This document shows, piece by piece, positions 49,284 through 58,604 of a stretch of DNA of 64,000 nt. Position 1 is the stretch's first letter, and each line of letters opens with the position of its first letter. Source of the DNA: Roseovarius sp. (lineage in GTDB: Bacteria; Pseudomonadota; Alphaproteobacteria; Rhodobacterales; Rhodobacteraceae). A program made the translations under genes and the position numbers. Under the pieces are notes generated by a model. That model made no database searches. It worked only from the letters and a program-made list of their open reading frames with translations, and was not told the origin of the DNA. The DNA lies in contig NZ_JAUCYU010000015.1 of assembly GCF_030373445.1 (NCBI RefSeq), positions 58,315 through 122,314 of the forward strand, in the 5' to 3' direction.

Positions 49284-50870
49284 ATGAGCTTTCTCTCGGG
49301 CGAGGGGGAGATGGCGCGGCGTATCCGCGAGCACGACTGGGCGGCGCATCCGCTCGGGGCGCCGGACGCGTGGCCGCTGTCCTTGCGGGCGGCGCTGGGG
49401 ATCTGCCTGAACTCGGCCTTTCCGACGGCGATCTACTGGGGGCAGGAGCTGCGACTGCTTTACAACGACGCGTGGTCGTTCATTCCGGGCCCGCGCCACC
49501 CCGCCTGTCTCGGCGAGCCGGCGGCGGAGGTGTGGTCGGATATCTGGCACGTGATCGAGCCGCAGTTCACCCGGGTGATCGAGACCGGCGAGGGGCTGTT
49601 CGTCGACGACCAGATGCTGCCGATGCGGCGCTACGGGATCGAGGAGGAGACCTACTGGTCGTACAGTTTCACGCCCATCCGCGGCGAGGACGGCAGCATC
49701 GTCGGGATCTTCAATTCCGGGCAGGAGACCACCGAGAAGGTGCTGCGGCAGCGGCAGACGGCCTTCCTTTTGGAGGTGGGCGACCGGGTGCGCGAACTGA
49801 CCGGGGCGGAGGAGATCATGACCGCGGTCTGCCGGATGCTGGGCGAGCACCTGGGTGCGATACGGGTGGGGATCCGCGAGCGCGACGCCGCGGCCGAACG
49901 GTTCCCGGTGGCGCTGGAATGGGTCGCCGAGGGCGTCGCCCCGGCCGGGCCGGGCGTGCACTGGCCCTGGCTGGGCCACCTGCGTGACGGGCTGGAGGCC
50001 GGGCGGGCCGTGCGGGTTGACCGGACCGCGGAGGTCGAGGACGAGCGGGCGCGCGAGATGTTCGTCCGGCTGGGGGCCGAGGCGGCGCTGGCGCTGCCCT
50101 CGTTCAAGTTCGCGAGCCTGAGCGCGGTGATGTTCGTGCATCGCGACCGCGCCCATGGCTGGACCGACGAGGAGGTGGCGACCGCGGAGCAGGTTTTCGG
50201 CCTCGCCACCCAGACGATCGAGCGCGAGCGGGTGCTGGCGCGGGAAAAGGCGATGATGCAGGAGATCGACCACCGGGCGCGCAACCTGCTGGGGATCTCG
50301 CAGGCGCTGGTGCGGCTGACCCGGGCGGAGGACGTGGCGGGGTACAAGACGTCGCTTCTCGACCGGCTGAGCGCGCTGGGCAAGACGCTGGGCATCCTGT
50401 CGGACGGCAAGTGGGTCGGCGCCAACCTTCAGGACGTGCTGGAAAGCGAGCTGGCGCCGTTCCTGTCGGAGGACGGGCGGGTCAGGGTACACGGGCCGCG
50501 GGTGGTGCTGGGCCCCGCGATGGTGCAGCCGGTGGCGATGGCGCTGCACGAGCTGGCCACGAACGCGGTGAAATACGGGGCGCTTTCCGGCGACGAGGGC
50601 ACGCTCGACATCGGCTGGGAGGCCGGCGAGGACCGGGTACTGCGGCTGGTCTGGCGGGAGCGGAGCGCCGCCGCCTCCGGCGCCGTGGCGCCGGAGAAAG
50701 CGGGGTTCGGCACGCAGCTTCTGACGCTGGCGGTGGAGGACCAGCTGGATGGCAGCATCACCCGCCGGGTGGAGGACGGCACGTTCGAATGCGTGCTGAG
50801 CCTGCCGATGCCGGAGGAGGCGGAGGAGGACGACGCCGCGACGCCGGCAGCGGCGGAGGCGCCGGGCTGA
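49284..50870 (+). CDS. HWE/HisKA2-type sensor histidine kinase with PAS and GAF-like domains
   Basis: 528 residues. N-terminal PAS-type domain (residues about 15-140; AHPLGAPDAWPLSLRAAL, YNDAWSFIPGPRHP), a GAF-like domain (about 160-310), then the phosphoacceptor box EIDHRARNLLGISQALVRL with His near 329 and an ATPase domain with HELATNAVKYGAL. The DHR(A/V)xN box marks the HisKA2/HWE branch. No membrane span, so cytoplasmic. The start is uncertain: ATG at 49284, with GTG at 49251 and ATG at 49200 in frame. No response regulator is adjacent. Confidence 0.87.
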   Translation: MSFLSGEGEMARRIREHDWAAHPLGAPDAWPLSLRAALGICLNSAFPTAIYWGQELRLLYNDAWSFIPGPRHPACLGEPAAEVWSDIWHVIEPQFTRVIETGEGLFVDDQMLPMRRYGIEEETYWSYSFTPIRGEDGSIVGIFNSGQETTEKVLRQRQTAFLLEVGDRVRELTGAEEIMTAVCRMLGEHLGAIRVGIRERDAAAERFPVALEWVAEGVAPAGPGVHWPWLGHLRDGLEAGRAVRVDRTAEVEDERAREMFVRLGAEAALALPSFKFASLSAVMFVHRDRAHGWTDEEVATAEQVFGLATQTIERERVLAREKAMMQEIDHRARNLLGISQALVRLTRAEDVAGYKTSLLDRLSALGKTLGILSDGKWVGANLQDVLESELAPFLSEDGRVRVHGPRVVLGPAMVQPVAMALHELATNAVKYGALSGDEGTLDIGWEAGEDRVLRLVWRERSAAASGAVAPEKAGFGTQLLTLAVEDQLDGSITRRVEDGTFECVLSLPMPEEAEEDDAATPAAAEAPG

Positions 50871-50930
50871 TCTTTCGCTTTCGCCCGCGGCCGGATTGGG
50901 CCAGAAAGGGGCAAAAGACAGGAGGGCAGT

Positions 50931-51236
50931 ATGCGCAGGATAGGGATGAGCGCGGTGGCGCTGGCGGTGCTGGCGGGGTGCAACACGCAGCCCACGCCGT
51001 CGATGCTGGGGATGACCGGCCGGGCCGAGGTGGCCGGCGTGGAAGCGGGCGACATGCTGAAGCTCAGGGCCGGGCCGGGGCTGGGCTACGAGATCATCGT
51101 GGGCCTGCCCAACGGGACGCTGATGCGGACGGGCGCGTGCAACCGCGTGGGCGGCACGGTCTGGTGCGAGGCGGCGCTGGACCGCGATCCGGGGACCAAG
51201 GGGTATGTGTCGGAGACGTACCTGCGGAAGTTGTGA
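50931..51236 (+). CDS. SH3-domain lipoprotein
   Basis: 101 residues. Lipobox VLAGC puts the lipidated Cys at 17. Residues about 39-101 form a bacterial SH3 (type 3) module with KLRAGPGLGYEIIVGLPNGT and WCEAAL...KGYVSETYL; these bind peptidoglycan or proteins at the envelope. AGGAGGG lies upstream. Follows the sensor kinase with 60 bases between, perhaps the same transcript. Confidence 0.87.
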   Translation: MRRIGMSAVALAVLAGCNTQPTPSMLGMTGRAEVAGVEAGDMLKLRAGPGLGYEIIVGLPNGTLMRTGACNRVGGTVWCEAALDRDPGTKGYVSETYLRKL

Positions 51237-51247
51237 GGGGGCTTGGA

Positions 51248-51555
51248 GGTGGGTTTTCACCCACCCTACGGGTGACCGTGGCACACGCCCGGAACAGAGG
51301 CCGAAGGCCGCCGGGCGAGCGCCGGCCCGTCCCGTCGCACCGAAGGTGCGCCATGTATAAGCGGCACGCCTTTGGCGTGACGGGCAGGCGCTTTGGCGGG
51401 TGTTGCGTGACGTTATTAGGCAGGATGTACTCGGCACCATAAAGTGCGTGCCATATCCGTTGCAGCGCCTCCCCACGGGCCGGCGCTGGCCCGGCGGGGC
51501 GACGTTGCGTATGAAGCGGCGGTGTCACTAGGTCCGGCGCGGGGGCCGGGACAGG
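51248..51555. repeat. Gene-free interval filled with palindromic repeats
   Basis: Contains GGTGGGTTTTCACCCACC, an inverted arrangement of the GC-rich module seen near 28400 (GGGCGAGCGCCGGCCCGTCC, GCCTTTGGCGTGACGGGCAG), CACCGAAGGTGCG, and at the end GTCCGGCGCGGGGGCCGGGAC followed by AGGTTTTTTAA, which could terminate transcripts from both sides. No gene supportable. Confidence 0.6.
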
Positions 51556-51559
51556 TTTT

Positions 51560-52171
51560 TTAAACCCGGCACATCCCCTTGATCGTCGCCGCGTGCACCG
51601 GGTCGGCGGCCAGCGTGTCGGCGGCCAGCGCGTGGGCGGTGGCGATCAACTCCTTCGGCTCGGCAATGCGGTCGAAGAGGCCCCAGGCGAGCGCCGTTTC
51701 GGCGTCGATCTTCTGGCCGGCCATCAGGATCATCCGCGCCCGCGACGGCCCCACCAGCCGGACCAGGCGGCCGGGGTCGGAGGGCTGGGGCAGGAAGCCC
51801 AGCTTCATCACCGGGTAGAAGGCCTTGGCCGTGGGCACCGCGACGCGCAGGTCGCAGGCCAGCACCATGCCCATCGCGCCGCCCGCGACCGTGCCGTTCA
51901 GGGCCGCGATCGTGAGGCCGCGCAGGCCGGTGATGGCCGAAGACAGCCGCTCCCAGGCGGAGCTGGTGGCGAGCCCGGCTTTCGCCGCCTCGAGGTCGGC
52001 GCCGGCGGAGAAGACCTTGCCTTCGCCGGTCAGGACCAGGGCGCGGGCCTCGTCGGCGCTTTCGGCGATATCGGCGAGGTCGGTCAGCATCGCCTCGGTG
52101 AGGGAATTGGCCTTGTCGGGGCGGTCGATGGTGACCGTCCAGAGCCCGTCGGACTTGTCGAGGCGGATCAT
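51560..52171 (-). CDS. Crotonase-fold protein without the usual catalytic glutamates
   Basis: 203 residues, about 50 shorter than typical enoyl-CoA hydratases. The CoA-binding and oxyanion elements remain (FSAGADLEAA, AALNGTVAGGAMGMVLACDL). Where hydratases have Glu in GGxLELALAC and PExxLG, this protein reads AMGMVLAC and PVMKLGF, so neither Glu is present. It is more likely an isomerase, hydrolase or non-hydratase member. Its ATG overlaps the SDR stop (four bases), so the pair works together. Confidence 0.83.
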   Translation of the reverse strand: MIRLDKSDGLWTVTIDRPDKANSLTEAMLTDLADIAESADEARALVLTGEGKVFSAGADLEAAKAGLATSSAWERLSSAITGLRGLTIAALNGTVAGGAMGMVLACDLRVAVPTAKAFYPVMKLGFLPQPSDPGRLVRLVGPSRARMILMAGQKIDAETALAWGLFDRIAEPKELIATAHALAADTLAADPVHAATIKGMCRV

Positions 52172-52929
52172 GCCAGCCCCGCCCGGCGACGGATGTCGTC
52201 CTGCCTGAGGCTGACTTCCTGGCCGATATAGTCGTCGGCGTCGGGGCTGCACATCCAGAGGAGCGCTTTGGCGGGCCATTCGGGGGGGATGTGATCCTCC
52301 CATTCCAGTTCGGAGACCGGGTTGACGCCGCTGGCCTTGATCTCGCGCTGCATCTGGGTGGCGACGGTGCCGGGCGAGAGGCCCATGATGCGCAGGCCCG
52401 AGCCGCGGTTCTCGAGGTCGGCGCAGCTTGTCAGCATCGCGGCGCCCGCCTTGGAGGTGCAATAGTGGCTCCAGCCTTCGAGCGGCGCATGGGCCGCGCC
52501 GGAGGAGACCGTGATGATGGTGCCGGCGCCCGCGTCCTTCATCACCGGGATGGCGGCGCGCATGCCGTTGAAGACGCCCTTGAGGTTGATGTCGATCACC
52601 TTGCCCCATTCCTCGGGGTCGATGGCGTCGAGATGGCTGATGGGTTCGATGACGCCGGCATTGCCGATCAGGATGTCGAGCCCGCCGAAGGCCTTCTGGC
52701 AGGCTGACACGGCCGCCTCGACCTCCCAGTAGCGGGAGACGTCGCAGGGGATGGCGACCGCCTGTTTGCCGATCTCGCCCGCGATCTCGGCGATGGCGTC
52801 GCCGTTGCGCGCGGCCAGCGCCACGTTGGCGCCCGCCTCGGCGAAGACCCGCGCCGCCGCCGCGCCGATGCCGCGGCTGGCCCCGGTGATGAGCACCGTC
52901 TTGCCGACGACCGCCTCTGTCACACTCAT
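52168..52929 (-). CDS. Short-chain dehydrogenase/reductase
   Basis: 253 residues. Classical SDR: TGASRGIG cofactor loop (15-22), NAG at 90-92, Asn115, Ser142 or 143, Tyr156 and Lys160 (YCTSK) forming the catalytic tetrad. CDV at 62-64 interacts with the adenine. The Arg at the end of TGASRG fits NADP(H). GGAGG is six bases before ATG at 52929; an in-frame ATG at 52950 is less likely. Substrate unknown; coupled to the crotonase-fold gene, so a hydroxyacyl-CoA is possible. Confidence 0.93.
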   Translation of the reverse strand: MSVTEAVVGKTVLITGASRGIGAAAARVFAEAGANVALAARNGDAIAEIAGEIGKQAVAIPCDVSRYWEVEAAVSACQKAFGGLDILIGNAGVIEPISHLDAIDPEEWGKVIDINLKGVFNGMRAAIPVMKDAGAGTIITVSSGAAHAPLEGWSHYCTSKAGAAMLTSCADLENRGSGLRIMGLSPGTVATQMQREIKASGVNPVSELEWEDHIPPEWPAKALLWMCSPDADDYIGQEVSLRQDDIRRRAGLA

Positions 52930-53049
52930 TTCGTACCTCCCTGCATTCAATCCCGCTAATCTCGGACACGTGCGGCCGGGTCAACTATGTCTTGACCCGG
53001 CCCGTGCTTGGGCAGAAGCTATACTCGAAATTTAAAAACGGAAGGGTTG

Positions 53050-54588
53050 ATGATGACATCCTGGAGGAGAACTGCCGCATCGGTGGCTGCGCTTTGCGTC
53101 ATTTCGGGCGCGAATGCGGCCTATGCCGATGTGACCGCCGAACAGGTCTGGGCCGATTGGCGCGATTACATGATGGACGCCGGCTATACGCTGGACGCGA
53201 CCGAGAACCGGTCGGGCGACACGTTGACGATCAGCGGTATCAGCATGACGTTCGAGGTGCCGGAAGAGGACATGACGATCGACATGTCGATGGGCGACAT
53301 GAGCTTCGTCGACAATGGCGACGGGACGGTTTCGATCACCGTGGCGCCGAGCCTGCCGATCGACATTGCCGTCGATGCGGAGGACGGCGAGGACGTGGAG
53401 ATCGGCCTCGACTATGCCACCGAGGGCCTGTCGATCGACGTCTCGGGCGACCCCGAGAACATGACCTACGCCTATTCCGCCGCGAGCATCGCGCTGACGC
53501 TGGTCAGCCTTAACATCGAGGGCGAGGACGTTCCGATGGACGAGTTCGGGCAGGCCGAGTTCCGGATGGCCGATGTCGAGGGTTCGACCGAGATGTCGGT
53601 GGGCAACCTGCGCAGCTCGGTCCAGAAGATCACCAGCGGCGCGGTCAGCTACGTGATGGATTTCAACGAGCCGGACGATGGCGGCGGCCGCTTCGTGCTG
53701 CGCGGCGAGGCCGAGGGCATGCAGTTCGACGGCACCGCCAGCCTGCCGAACGACATGGACCCCGAGCAGATGGCGGCGGCGCTGAAGGCGGGCTTCGCCT
53801 TCGACGGCAGCTTCTCGTTCACCAACGGGTCGTCGAATTTCAACTTCAAGGATGAAGAGGAAACGGTGCAGGGCACGAGCAGCTCGGCCTCGGGCCAGCT
53901 TGGCCTGAAGATGGACGAGAGCGGCCTGAGCTATTCCGGCGAGGGCACGGATATCACCATGTCGATGGCCGGTGCCGATATCCCGTTCCCGCTGGAGCTG
54001 GCGATGCAGCAGGCCGGGTTCAACCTGACCATGCCCGTGACCGCCGGAGAGGGCGAGCAGCCCTTCGCGCTGGGCCTGACGCTGGGCGATTTCACCATGT
54101 CGGACCTGATCTGGGGCATCTTCGACCCGAGCGGGCAATTGCCGCGTGACCCCGCGACGATCGCCTTCGACACCAGCGGCACGGTGAGCCTTCTGGTCGA
54201 CCTGCTCGATCCCGAGGAGATGGAACGGGTCGAGGATGGCGAGACGATGCCGGGCGAGATCAATTCGCTCGACCTCAACAGCCTGACGATCAGCGCGGCC
54301 GGCGCCGAGCTGACCGGCGATGGCAGCTTTACCTTCGACAACAGCGACCTGACCACCTTCGAGGGGATGCCGGCGCCGACGGGCGCGGTGAACCTGATGC
54401 TGGTGGGCGGCAACGCGCTGCTCGACAAGCTGGTGGCGATGCAGCTCGTGCCCGAGGAGCAGGCCGCCGGCGCGCGGATGATGATGGGGCTGTTCGCCGT
54501 ACCGGGCGATGGCGAGGACACTCTGACCTCGACCATCGAGGTCAAGGGCGACGGCCAGATCCTCGCCAACGGGCAGCGCATCAAGTAA
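53050..54588 (+). CDS. DUF2125 family exported protein (first of a pair)
   Basis: 512 residues with a signal peptide (cleavage near AYA, about 27). The mature part is a long run of beta-type segments rich in Asp, Glu, Ser and Gly (very acidic), with DUF2125 elements in the second half and a C-terminal signature EEQAAGARMMMGLF and TSTIEVKGDGQILANGQR. Probably a periplasmic or outer-membrane-associated beta-repeat protein, possibly in lipid transport; function unknown. MM start; ATG at 53053 also possible. AAGGG binding site upstream. Confidence 0.85.
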   Translation: MMTSWRRTAASVAALCVISGANAAYADVTAEQVWADWRDYMMDAGYTLDATENRSGDTLTISGISMTFEVPEEDMTIDMSMGDMSFVDNGDGTVSITVAPSLPIDIAVDAEDGEDVEIGLDYATEGLSIDVSGDPENMTYAYSAASIALTLVSLNIEGEDVPMDEFGQAEFRMADVEGSTEMSVGNLRSSVQKITSGAVSYVMDFNEPDDGGGRFVLRGEAEGMQFDGTASLPNDMDPEQMAAALKAGFAFDGSFSFTNGSSNFNFKDEEETVQGTSSSASGQLGLKMDESGLSYSGEGTDITMSMAGADIPFPLELAMQQAGFNLTMPVTAGEGEQPFALGLTLGDFTMSDLIWGIFDPSGQLPRDPATIAFDTSGTVSLLVDLLDPEEMERVEDGETMPGEINSLDLNSLTISAAGAELTGDGSFTFDNSDLTTFEGMPAPTGAVNLMLVGGNALLDKLVAMQLVPEEQAAGARMMMGLFAVPGDGEDTLTSTIEVKGDGQILANGQRIK

Positions 54589-54614
54589 CGCGCCTGTCGT
54601 TACGGAATATCGGG

Positions 54615-54649
54615 AAGGCTGCAATCATCGGTTGCAGCCTTTTCTTTTG
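54615..54649 (+). terminator. Terminator between the DUF2125 genes
   Basis: AAGGCTGCAA pairs with TTGCAGCCTT across a 7-base loop, followed by TTCTTTTGG. Separates the two tandem genes transcriptionally. Confidence 0.75.
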
Positions 54650-54696
54650 GGGTTAGCGTTGGGCCGCGAAACGGTTTGAACGAAGGGTGATTTCGG

Positions 54697-56277
54697 ATGA
54701 GGTATGGATTGGGTCTGGCGGCGCTGGCGACGGCCGGGCTGGCGGGGGTGCCGGCGGCGGCGGATGTGAGTGCCGAGGATGTCTGGACGAGCGCGATGGC
54801 GCCGTTCGAGGCGTTGAATGCCGAGATCGCGGCCAGCCCCGTGCGCGAGGGCGACCGGCTGGTGGTCGACAATATCGAGATCAGGTTCAGCTTTGCCGAG
54901 GGACGGGGGCGGGCCATTCTGACGACCAACGGCGTGGTGCTGGAGGAGACGGGCGAGGGCACGGTAAGGGTGCAGTATCCCGCGGAGACGAAAAGCATCG
55001 CGCGGCTGGAATTCGACGGCGCGGAGGGCGCGCCGGAGGCGATCGTGCTGACCCGGGAGCTGGACGGCACGGCCTTCGAGCAGGTTGCCAGCGGCGAACC
55101 GGGCGACGTGACCCATGCTTTCCGCACCGACGCGCTTGAGCAGGTGATGCGGTTGCAGATGCCGGAGGCGGCCGGCGGGGCGGATGTGCGGATGACCGCG
55201 CGGATCACCGGGTCGGAGGGCACCTTCCGTGTGACCGAGGGCGATCTGCTGCGGATCGGCGGGGCGTTCGATTACGAGACGATCATCCTGGATTCGGTCA
55301 CGGAGACCGAGATGCCGGGGGCCGATGGAGCGCCGCCCGTGAGGGCGACGCAGGAAACGGCGCAGCGGATGGAGGGGGTCGCGATGACCTTCGAGACGGC
55401 GCTTCCCAAGGGGACGCTGTCGCTGATGAACCTGTCGGAGGGGTTGCGGGACGGGCTGGCGTTTTCGTTGACCTCGACGGCAGCCGGGACAAGCGCCGAG
55501 ACGGTGATGACGACGGCCGAGCCGGGGGGTGACCCGGCGGGCGAGGCGGAGATGTTCCGGCAGACCTACGAGGTCGGCCCGCAGGAAGCCGCGTTACGCC
55601 TCGATGCCGGGGGACTGTCCATCGAGGGGCAGGCCGACCGGCTGATGGTGGGGATGGCGGCGGAGATGCTGCCCGTGCCGATGGCCCTCGGGCTCGAGTC
55701 GATGGGCTATCGTTTCGCCACGCCGCTGAAGCGGACGGAGGGGCCGGAGGAGGCCGCGCTGGCGCTGTCGCTTGAGGGGATGACGCTGGGCGAGGAGGCC
55801 TGGGCGATGGTCGATCCGGGCGGGGCGCTGCCGCGCGATCCGGCGGATCTGTCGGTGAAGGCGACGGCGGCGGTGGAGCTTTTCGCCGGGCTGCTGGATT
55901 TCCCTTCGCTCGCGGTGCTGGAGGAGCAAGGCGAGGCGCCGGCGGCGCTGCGCGGGCTGACGGTGCAGGAACTGGCCGTGGCGGCGCTGGGCGCACGTCT
56001 GACGGGCGAGGGGGCGCTGAGTTTCGACGAGGCGAGCGGGGAGAGCCAGGGCGGGTTTCCCGAGCCCGAGGGGGTGATCGAGCTGGTGCTGGAGGGGGGC
56101 AACGCGCTGATCGACCGGTTGGTCGAGGCACGGCTGCTGCCCGCCGACCAGGCCACCGGGGCGCGGATGATGCTGGGCGTCTTCGCGGTGCCGGGCGAGG
56201 GGGAAGACGTGATGACCTCGACCATCGAGATGAAGCCGGGCGGCGTGATCGAGGCCAACGGCCAGCGCGTGCGGTAG
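54697..56277 (+). CDS. DUF2125 family exported protein (second of a pair)
   Basis: 526 residues, a paralogue of the preceding gene product. Signal peptide to about residue 22 (AAAD). The C-termini are clearly related (DQATGARMMLGVF and TSTIEMKPGGVIEANGQR), as is LPRDPA-x-L. N-terminal halves have diverged. The second copy is Ala/Glu/Gly-rich and less Asp-rich, hence probably a different partner. Own promoter expected because a terminator separates them. Function unknown. Confidence 0.84.
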   Translation: MRYGLGLAALATAGLAGVPAAADVSAEDVWTSAMAPFEALNAEIAASPVREGDRLVVDNIEIRFSFAEGRGRAILTTNGVVLEETGEGTVRVQYPAETKSIARLEFDGAEGAPEAIVLTRELDGTAFEQVASGEPGDVTHAFRTDALEQVMRLQMPEAAGGADVRMTARITGSEGTFRVTEGDLLRIGGAFDYETIILDSVTETEMPGADGAPPVRATQETAQRMEGVAMTFETALPKGTLSLMNLSEGLRDGLAFSLTSTAAGTSAETVMTTAEPGGDPAGEAEMFRQTYEVGPQEAALRLDAGGLSIEGQADRLMVGMAAEMLPVPMALGLESMGYRFATPLKRTEGPEEAALALSLEGMTLGEEAWAMVDPGGALPRDPADLSVKATAAVELFAGLLDFPSLAVLEEQGEAPAALRGLTVQELAVAALGARLTGEGALSFDEASGESQGGFPEPEGVIELVLEGGNALIDRLVEARLLPADQATGARMMLGVFAVPGEGEDVMTSTIEMKPGGVIEANGQRVR

Positions 56278-56365
56278 GGCGTCTGGTCTCGGGGGCCGAG
56301 GGGCACGGGCTTGCACGGGCGGGCCCGGCGGTCTACCTGTTCCCGGCAATCAGGAGAGGCAGGGC

Positions 56366-57712
56366 ATGACCGACACGCTGGAGAACATCACCGCGGCCTT
56401 GATCGACGCCGCCCGCAAGGCCGGGGCCGACGCCGCCGACGCCATCGCGCTGACGGGCAGCGCGGTGACGATCGACGTGCGTGCGGGCGCGCTGGAGCAG
56501 GCCGAGCGGTCGGAGGGCACGGATATGGGCCTGCGGGTGCTGGTGGGCCGGCGGCAGGCCTGTGTCTCGGCCTCGGACACGCGGGACGAGACGATTGGCG
56601 TATTGGCGGAGCGGGCCGTGGCGATGGCGCGCGAGGCGCCGGAGGACCCTTACGCGGGGCTGGCGGAGCCGGGGCAGCTTGGCACGGGCTGCGAGGCCGG
56701 GGCGCTGGAGCTGGCCGATCCGGGCGAGGAGCCCTCGCCCGAGGTGTTGCAGGAGGAGGCGCTGGCGGCGGAGGCCGCGGCGCTGGGGGTGACGGGCGTG
56801 AGCCAAGTGCAGTCGGCCACCTCGGCCTGGTCGCGGCGGGCGGTGCACATGGCCGGCTCGAACGGGTTTTCCGGGGGCTACGAGCGCACCGATGCGGCGA
56901 TCCACTGTTCCGCCATTGCCGGGACCGGCACCGGGATGCAGCGCGACGCCGATGGCGACAGCCGCATCTTCCGGAGCGATCTGCGGGGGGCTGCGGATAT
57001 CGGCCGGGTTGCGGGCGAGCGGGCGGCGTCCCTGCTGGGGGCGAAGCGGCCGAAGACGGGCGCCTACCCGGTGTTGTTCGACGAGCGCATCGCGGCCTCT
57101 CTGATCGGGCATTTGCTGGGCGCGGCCGATGGCAGTGCCGTGGCGCGGGGCCAGTCCTGGCTGCGCGGGCGGCTGGGCGAGCAGGTGCTGCCCGCCGGGC
57201 TGAGCGTGATCGAGGATCCGCACCGGCCGCGGGTGACGGGCTCGCGCCCGTTCGACGCGGAGGGGTTGCCGACGCGCAAGCGGGCGCTGGTGGATGACGG
57301 CACGCTGACGGGGTGGATCCTTGACCTGTCGACCGGGCGCAAGCTGGGGATGGAGAGCACCGGGAACGCCAAGCGCGGCACCTCGGCCCCGCCGAGCCCC
57401 GGCCCGTGGAACATCGCGCTGACGCAAGGCGACAAGAGCCGCGAAGACCTGCTGCGCGAGATGGGCACCGGGCTGCTGGTGACCTCGATGATCGGGGCGA
57501 CGATCAACCCGAACACGGGCGACTACTCGCGCGGGGCCTCGGGGTTCTGGGTGGAGAACGGCGAGATCACCTACCCGGTGCAGGAATGCACCATCGCGGG
57601 GAACCTGCCGGAAATGCTGCTCAACATGGTCCCGGCCAACGACGCGCGGCCGTGGCTGTGCCGCGTGGTGCCGTCGCTTCTGGTCGAGGGGCTGACGCTT
57701 GCCGGGGAGTGA
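56366..57712 (+). CDS. pmbA: PmbA/TldD family protein (PmbA subunit)
   Basis: 448 residues. PmbA (TldE) forms a heterodimeric protease with TldD that matures modified peptides and degrades CcdA-type antitoxins. Family phrases are MGLRVLVGRRQACVSASD in the N-terminal half and GNAKRGTSAPPSPGPWNI, GTGLLVTSMIGATINPNTGDYSRGASGFWVENG in the second. PmbA lacks the HExxxH metal site found in TldD, and none is present here. AGGAGAGGCAGGGC precedes the ATG. Overlaps the IMPase-family gene by 14 bases. Confidence 0.95.
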   Translation: MTDTLENITAALIDAARKAGADAADAIALTGSAVTIDVRAGALEQAERSEGTDMGLRVLVGRRQACVSASDTRDETIGVLAERAVAMAREAPEDPYAGLAEPGQLGTGCEAGALELADPGEEPSPEVLQEEALAAEAAALGVTGVSQVQSATSAWSRRAVHMAGSNGFSGGYERTDAAIHCSAIAGTGTGMQRDADGDSRIFRSDLRGAADIGRVAGERAASLLGAKRPKTGAYPVLFDERIAASLIGHLLGAADGSAVARGQSWLRGRLGEQVLPAGLSVIEDPHRPRVTGSRPFDAEGLPTRKRALVDDGTLTGWILDLSTGRKLGMESTGNAKRGTSAPPSPGPWNIALTQGDKSREDLLREMGTGLLVTSMIGATINPNTGDYSRGASGFWVENGEITYPVQECTIAGNLPEMLLNMVPANDARPWLCRVVPSLLVEGLTLAGE

Positions 57713-58475
57713 CCTTGCCCTGCTGATCGACGCGGCGCGGCAGGCGGGCGAGGTCGCTTCGGGGTTCGCCGCCGAGACGGCCAAGCGCTGGGACAAGCCG
57801 GATGGCCTGGGCCCGGTGACGGAGGCCGACCTGGCGGTGAACGACGTGCTGGAGCGGGTGCTGCGCGGGGCGCGGCCCGATTATGGCTGGCTGTCGGAGG
57901 AGAGCGAGGACGGGGAGGCGCGGCTGGCCTGCCGCCGCACCTTCATCATCGACCCGATCGACGGCACGCGGAGTTTCATCGAAGGCTCGGGCACCTGGGC
58001 GCATTCGCTGGCGGTGGTGGAGGATGGCACGGTGACGGCGGGGGTGGTCTTCCTGCCGATGCGCGACAAGCTTTACGCCGCCGAAAAGGGGCAGGGGGCG
58101 ACGCTGAACGACCGGCCGCTGAAGGTGTCGGGGCGGACGGAGCTGACCGGGGCCTCGGTGCTGGCGGCGAAACCGGTTTATGCGCCGCAGCACTGGCGCG
58201 GGGCTGTGCCCGAGGTGAAGCGGATCTACCGCCCGTCGCTGGCCTACCGGCTGAGCGTGGTGGCGGAAGGCCGGGCCGACGCGATGTTCACCCTGCGCCC
58301 GACCTGGGAATGGGACGTGGCCGCCGGCGACGTGATCCTGCGCGAGGCGGGAGCGGCGACCTCTGACCGGGCGGGGGAGCGGCTGGTCTTCAACAACCCG
58401 CACCCGCAGGTCAACGGCATCGTCGCCGCCAACCCGGCGCTGCACGGGGCGATCACCGGCGCGCTGGTGGTGTGA
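57699..58475 (+). CDS. Inositol monophosphatase / 3'(2'),5'-bisphosphate nucleotidase family
   Basis: 258 residues. The family's metal-binding motifs are all present: WLSEES (Glu), DPIDGTRSF (Asp-Pro-Ile-Asp-Gly-Thr), and EWDVAAGDVILREAG (Trp-Asp). Candidates are SuhB-like inositol phosphatase, CysQ (PAP) or histidinol phosphatase; sequence cannot choose. Start is TTG at 57699, in a 14-base overlap with pmbA, consistent with coupled translation. Ends in ALVV. Confidence 0.92.
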   Translation: MPGSDLALLIDAARQAGEVASGFAAETAKRWDKPDGLGPVTEADLAVNDVLERVLRGARPDYGWLSEESEDGEARLACRRTFIIDPIDGTRSFIEGSGTWAHSLAVVEDGTVTAGVVFLPMRDKLYAAEKGQGATLNDRPLKVSGRTELTGASVLAAKPVYAPQHWRGAVPEVKRIYRPSLAYRLSVVAEGRADAMFTLRPTWEWDVAAGDVILREAGAATSDRAGERLVFNNPHPQVNGIVAANPALHGAITGALVV

Positions 58476-58510
58476 GGGGCTATACAATCTGAGGGTATTG
58501 GTGCATCCTT

Positions 58511-58540
58511 CCTGCAATCTTTGATTGATCGGATTGCAGG
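58511..58540. promoter_or_regulatory. Inverted repeat between phosphatase gene and unknown gene
   Basis: CCTGCAATC and GATTGCAGG form a 9-bp perfect inverted repeat with a 12-base spacer, 65 bases upstream of the next gene. Could be an operator or a terminator stem without U-tract. Confidence 0.4.
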
Positions 58541-58604
58541 GGGCGGGGCTCGTCAGCCCTTACGGGCTGCCTCGCGGGGGGCTTTTTCAGCGAGGATGAC
58601 ACCA

